From: Patescibacteria group bacterium UBA6899
GTDB lineage: Bacteria > Patescibacteriota > Minisyncoccia > Phycocordibacterales > UBA6899
Direction of reading: 5' to 3'
Assembly: GCA_002451235.1 (NCBI GenBank)
Contig: DKBN01000037.1
Span: 1-6,255, forward strand
DNA length: 6,255 nucleotides
The notes beneath the pieces were generated by a model. That model had not been told where the DNA came from and made no database searches. It saw only the letters and a list, made by a program, of their open reading frames with translations. A program made the position numbers and the translations under genes. Shown one piece after another: positions 4,659 through 6,255 of the stretch. Within the stretch, counting starts at the first letter, position 1, and every line of letters begins with the position of its first letter.

Positions 4659-5576
4659 ATGGAAGATCTCAACAACCACCAGATGATCTTGCTTGCGACC
4701 CTGGTCTCGTTCGTTACTTCGATCGCGACCGGGATCATCACCGTATCGTTGCTCCAGCAAGCGCCGCAGACCGTGACGCAGACGGTCAATCGAGTGGTTG
4801 AACGGACCATCGAGCGCGTCGTGACGGGGACGACGACCCCCGCTAGCACTGCTAAGACCATAACCCAGGAAGTTACGAAGGAAGTCACCGTATACGCGAA
4901 AGAAGATGACCTTATTGTAAGTGCTGTGGAAAAGAATCAATCGCGTATCGCGACCATATATGCGGTCGCAGAAGCGACCGGCACGAAGCCCATCGCGATC
5001 GGATTCGTGGCTTCGCGTGATGGGTTGATCATGACGACCGGCTCCGATATCGCTGCTGCCCCGACAACACAGCGATTCGCGGTCAATATCGGGAACACAT
5101 CGTATACAGCGAAGCGGGTGGAGGTGAAGAATGTCTCGCAATCACTCGTGTTCCTTCTTGTCAGCGATCTCCCGCAAGATACCGCTCTTGACGCGGTCGC
5201 ATTCGGAGCGAAATCCGACCCGAAGCCAGGACAAACTACTGTAGTCTTGGGCGGGGACGATGGAACAGGGATCTTCAAGACGACCTTGACTCGACTTGTC
5301 TATGAGGCACCAAATAGCACATCATCGCCGCAAATATTGAGTAGTATCGAGGTGACGCCGAAGATCCCAGACGGATATTCTGGCGGACTGGCGGTCAATC
5401 TCGACGGGCAGGCGGTAGGGATGACGGTCTGGAGTGCTGATGGGGGCAAATACATCATCCTCCCAGCGTCCCGTATACTAGACGCGATCAATGCTTTGAC
5501 CGCACAGCAATCGAAACAGGGGGCGGACGGTGCGGGACCGAAGCAGATATCACAGGCGGAGAACAGCGTAATTTGA
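4659..5576 (+). CDS. Membrane-anchored trypsin-fold protein, probably inactive
   Basis: A 305-residue protein with one N-terminal membrane segment (about 9-32, ILLATLVSFVTSIATGIITV), so the rest is probably outside the membrane. Residues 35-80 are Thr/Val/Glu-rich and likely a helical stalk. From about 97 to 280 the order of elements matches the DegP/HtrA-like trypsin fold. IGFVASRDGLIMTTGSDI (114-131) aligns with the family's GFIVSxDGxILTNxHV. SQSLVFLLVSD (160-170) aligns with DLAVLKV, PKPGQTTVVLG (189-198) with the GxxVxxIG strand, and GYSGGLAVNLDGQAVGMTV (239-257) with GNSGGPLxNxxGxVIGI. LPASRILDAINAL closes the domain. Ser241 is kept, but the catalytic His is replaced (Gly/Ser near 128-129) and the Asp position near 161 is Gln/Ser. 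No PDZ domain follows; the tail is short and polar. Most likely a binding or scaffold pseudo-protease. The fold is inferred from motifs only. Confidence 0.75.
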   Translation: MEDLNNHQMILLATLVSFVTSIATGIITVSLLQQAPQTVTQTVNRVVERTIERVVTGTTTPASTAKTITQEVTKEVTVYAKEDDLIVSAVEKNQSRIATIYAVAEATGTKPIAIGFVASRDGLIMTTGSDIAAAPTTQRFAVNIGNTSYTAKRVEVKNVSQSLVFLLVSDLPQDTALDAVAFGAKSDPKPGQTTVVLGGDDGTGIFKTTLTRLVYEAPNSTSSPQILSSIEVTPKIPDGYSGGLAVNLDGQAVGMTVWSADGGKYIILPASRILDAINALTAQQSKQGADGAGPKQISQAENSVI

Positions 5577-5601
5577 CGGAGCTGCTAAATCATTGTAGTA
5601 T
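5573..5601 (+). promoter_or_regulatory. Promoter of the Clp ATPase gene
   Basis: -35 TTGACG (5573-5578, 5/6), exactly 17 nt, -10 TAGTAT (5596-5601, 4/6). The -35 overlaps the TGA stop of the upstream gene. Predicted start is near 5608, giving a leader of about 47 nt, the longest of any gene here. Confidence 0.7.
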
Positions 5602-5638
5602 CTCGTCGAGCATGATGGTCACATCATGCGAAGCGAGA
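5601..5638 (+). promoter_or_regulatory. Hairpin or operator at the Clp transcript start
   Basis: A perfect 8-bp inverted repeat, GCATGATG (5610-5617) and CATCATGC (5622-5629), has a 4-nt loop GTCA. It is flanked by a second pair, TCTCG (5601-5605) and CGAGA (5634-5638), separated by a 4x4 internal loop. The inner dyad begins about two nt after the predicted transcription start. It could be a repressor-binding site overlapping +1 or a 5' stem-loop in the mRNA. No T run follows, so it is not an intrinsic terminator. It does not match CIRCE in sequence or spacing. Confidence 0.5.
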
Positions 5639-5654
5639 GAGTTACACCTTGCAT

Positions 5655-6255
5655 ATGCCACCATTTCAAAATTTCACCACTAAAGCCCGCGATGCGATCC
5701 GAAGAGCGCATGAACTTGCGATCGAACGGAGCCAGACGCACGTCACTCCGATGCATCTTCTCGCTGCATTGGTGCTCCAAGAAGAGAGCATGGTCATTTC
5801 AATTCTTGAGAAACTTGAGGTCGATTCGGTGCTCCTGACGGAGTCTCTCATTGAATCCCTCGAGGGAGCGACGACTGGCGGAGTGTCTATGGCTCAGTCC
5901 TATCAGTTGTATCTCACTCCTGAGCTTGCACAGATACTCGAGCAATCCGGACAGGTCGCGAAAGAGCTGAACGATGATTTCATCTCAACGGAACATCTTT
6001 TTCTCGCGGTCTTCTCTGTGTCGAGTCAGGCGCGCGAGATCCTCCAGAAATTCCGTATCGATCGTGACGGCGTACTACGCGTACTGGAAGAATTGCGCCA
6101 AGGGTCAGGCGATATGGAGGGTGGTCCCAAGAAGCTCCGTGCGATCGGGAAATTTACCCGCTCGCTCACGAAGCTTGCCCGTGAGGATAAGCTCGATCCA
6201 GTGATAGGTCGCGACGAGGAGATCGGCCGCATCATCCAGATCCTCTCGCGCCGCA
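5655..6255 (+). CDS. Clp/Hsp100 ATPase (ClpB/ClpC type), N-terminal part
   Basis: AAA+ unfoldase of the Clp family; the first 200 residues are seen and the rest runs off the right edge. The N-terminus has the double Clp_N repeat: repeat 1 about 5-70 (ARDAIRRAHELA, HVTPMHLLAALV) and repeat 2 about 85-148 (LTPELAQILEQSG, FISTEHLFLAVF). A short acidic/Gly linker follows, then the start of the first AAA+ module: KFTRSLTKLAREDKLDPVIGRDEEIGRIIQILSRR (166-200). The Walker A motif lies just beyond the window. The middle domain and the second AAA+ module, with or without a ClpP-docking loop, would separate ClpB disaggregase from ClpC, and neither is visible. ATG 5655 directly precedes the conserved N-terminus. 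GAGAG at 5637-5641 is a poor, distant ribosome-binding site. The gene has its own promoter and a leader hairpin, which suggests stress control. Confidence 0.95.
   Translation, partial: MPPFQNFTTKARDAIRRAHELAIERSQTHVTPMHLLAALVLQEESMVISILEKLEVDSVLLTESLIESLEGATTGGVSMAQSYQLYLTPELAQILEQSGQVAKELNDDFISTEHLFLAVFSVSSQAREILQKFRIDRDGVLRVLEELRQGSGDMEGGPKKLRAIGKFTRSLTKLAREDKLDPVIGRDEEIGRIIQILSRR

Noticed and set aside
5601..5638. Intrinsic terminator for the pseudo-protease gene
   Set aside because: The hairpin is followed by GAGTTACACC with no T run, and it lies downstream of a good promoter reading in the same direction.
5601..5638. CIRCE element (HrcA operator)
   Set aside because: CIRCE is TTAGCACTC-N9-GAGTGCTAA; the sequence here differs and has a 4-nt spacer.
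1..6255. CRISPR array, insertion sequence or prophage
   Set aside because: No regularly spaced repeats, transposase motifs, terminal repeats with target duplications or phage genes are visible. The only notable direct repeat is the tRNA-Leu fragment.

Overview
This window reads like a piece of a small Patescibacteria (Candidate Phyla Radiation) genome, most likely a Parcubacteria-like lineage. The evidence is protein character rather than any single marker. IF-2 begins almost directly at its G domain and carries a GHIDHGKS P-loop. A DUF4446 membrane protein, a divergent Fe/Mn superoxide dismutase and a stand-alone cysteine desulfurase sit in short, tightly packed units. Intergenic gaps are short, TGA is used as a stop, and base composition looks moderate in G+C. 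The lineage call is inference from family resemblance.

Layout. Positions 1-331 hold a minus-strand tRNA cluster: tRNA-Cys(GCA), an orphan 30-nt copy of the 5' end of a tRNA-Leu, a complete tRNA-Leu(GAG), and a tRNA-Val(UAC) cut by the window edge. Positions 332-2165 hold a minus-strand translation unit, infB then rbfA, with one nucleotide between stop and start and a strong promoter just upstream. Positions 2257-2700 hold a minus-strand DUF4446 membrane protein, ending in an intrinsic terminator that abuts the infB promoter. From 2764 everything is on the plus strand: cysteine desulfurase, Fe/Mn superoxide dismutase, a membrane-anchored trypsin-fold protein that appears to have lost its catalytic His and Asp, and the start of a Clp/Hsp100 ATPase that runs off the right edge.

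How the genes fit together. The left half is translation machinery: tRNAs, initiation factor and 30S maturation factor. The right half is sulfur supply and stress or protein quality control: desulfurase, SOD, a periplasm-side pseudo-protease and an Hsp100 unfoldase.

The recurring signal is in the control regions. Several genes have a recognisable -10 box 6-16 nt upstream of the start codon and no convincing Shine-Dalgarno sequence. This suggests leaderless or very short-leader transcripts as a common mode here. The Clp gene is the exception: it has a consensus-like promoter whose -35 overlaps the previous stop codon, followed by a perfect 8-bp hairpin or operator at the predicted transcript start. 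I found no CRISPR array, insertion sequence, prophage gene or clearly new multi-gene system. The most interesting items are the pseudo-protease, the leaderless architecture, the Clp leader dyad, the unusual SOD second-sphere residues and the tRNA-Leu fragment.
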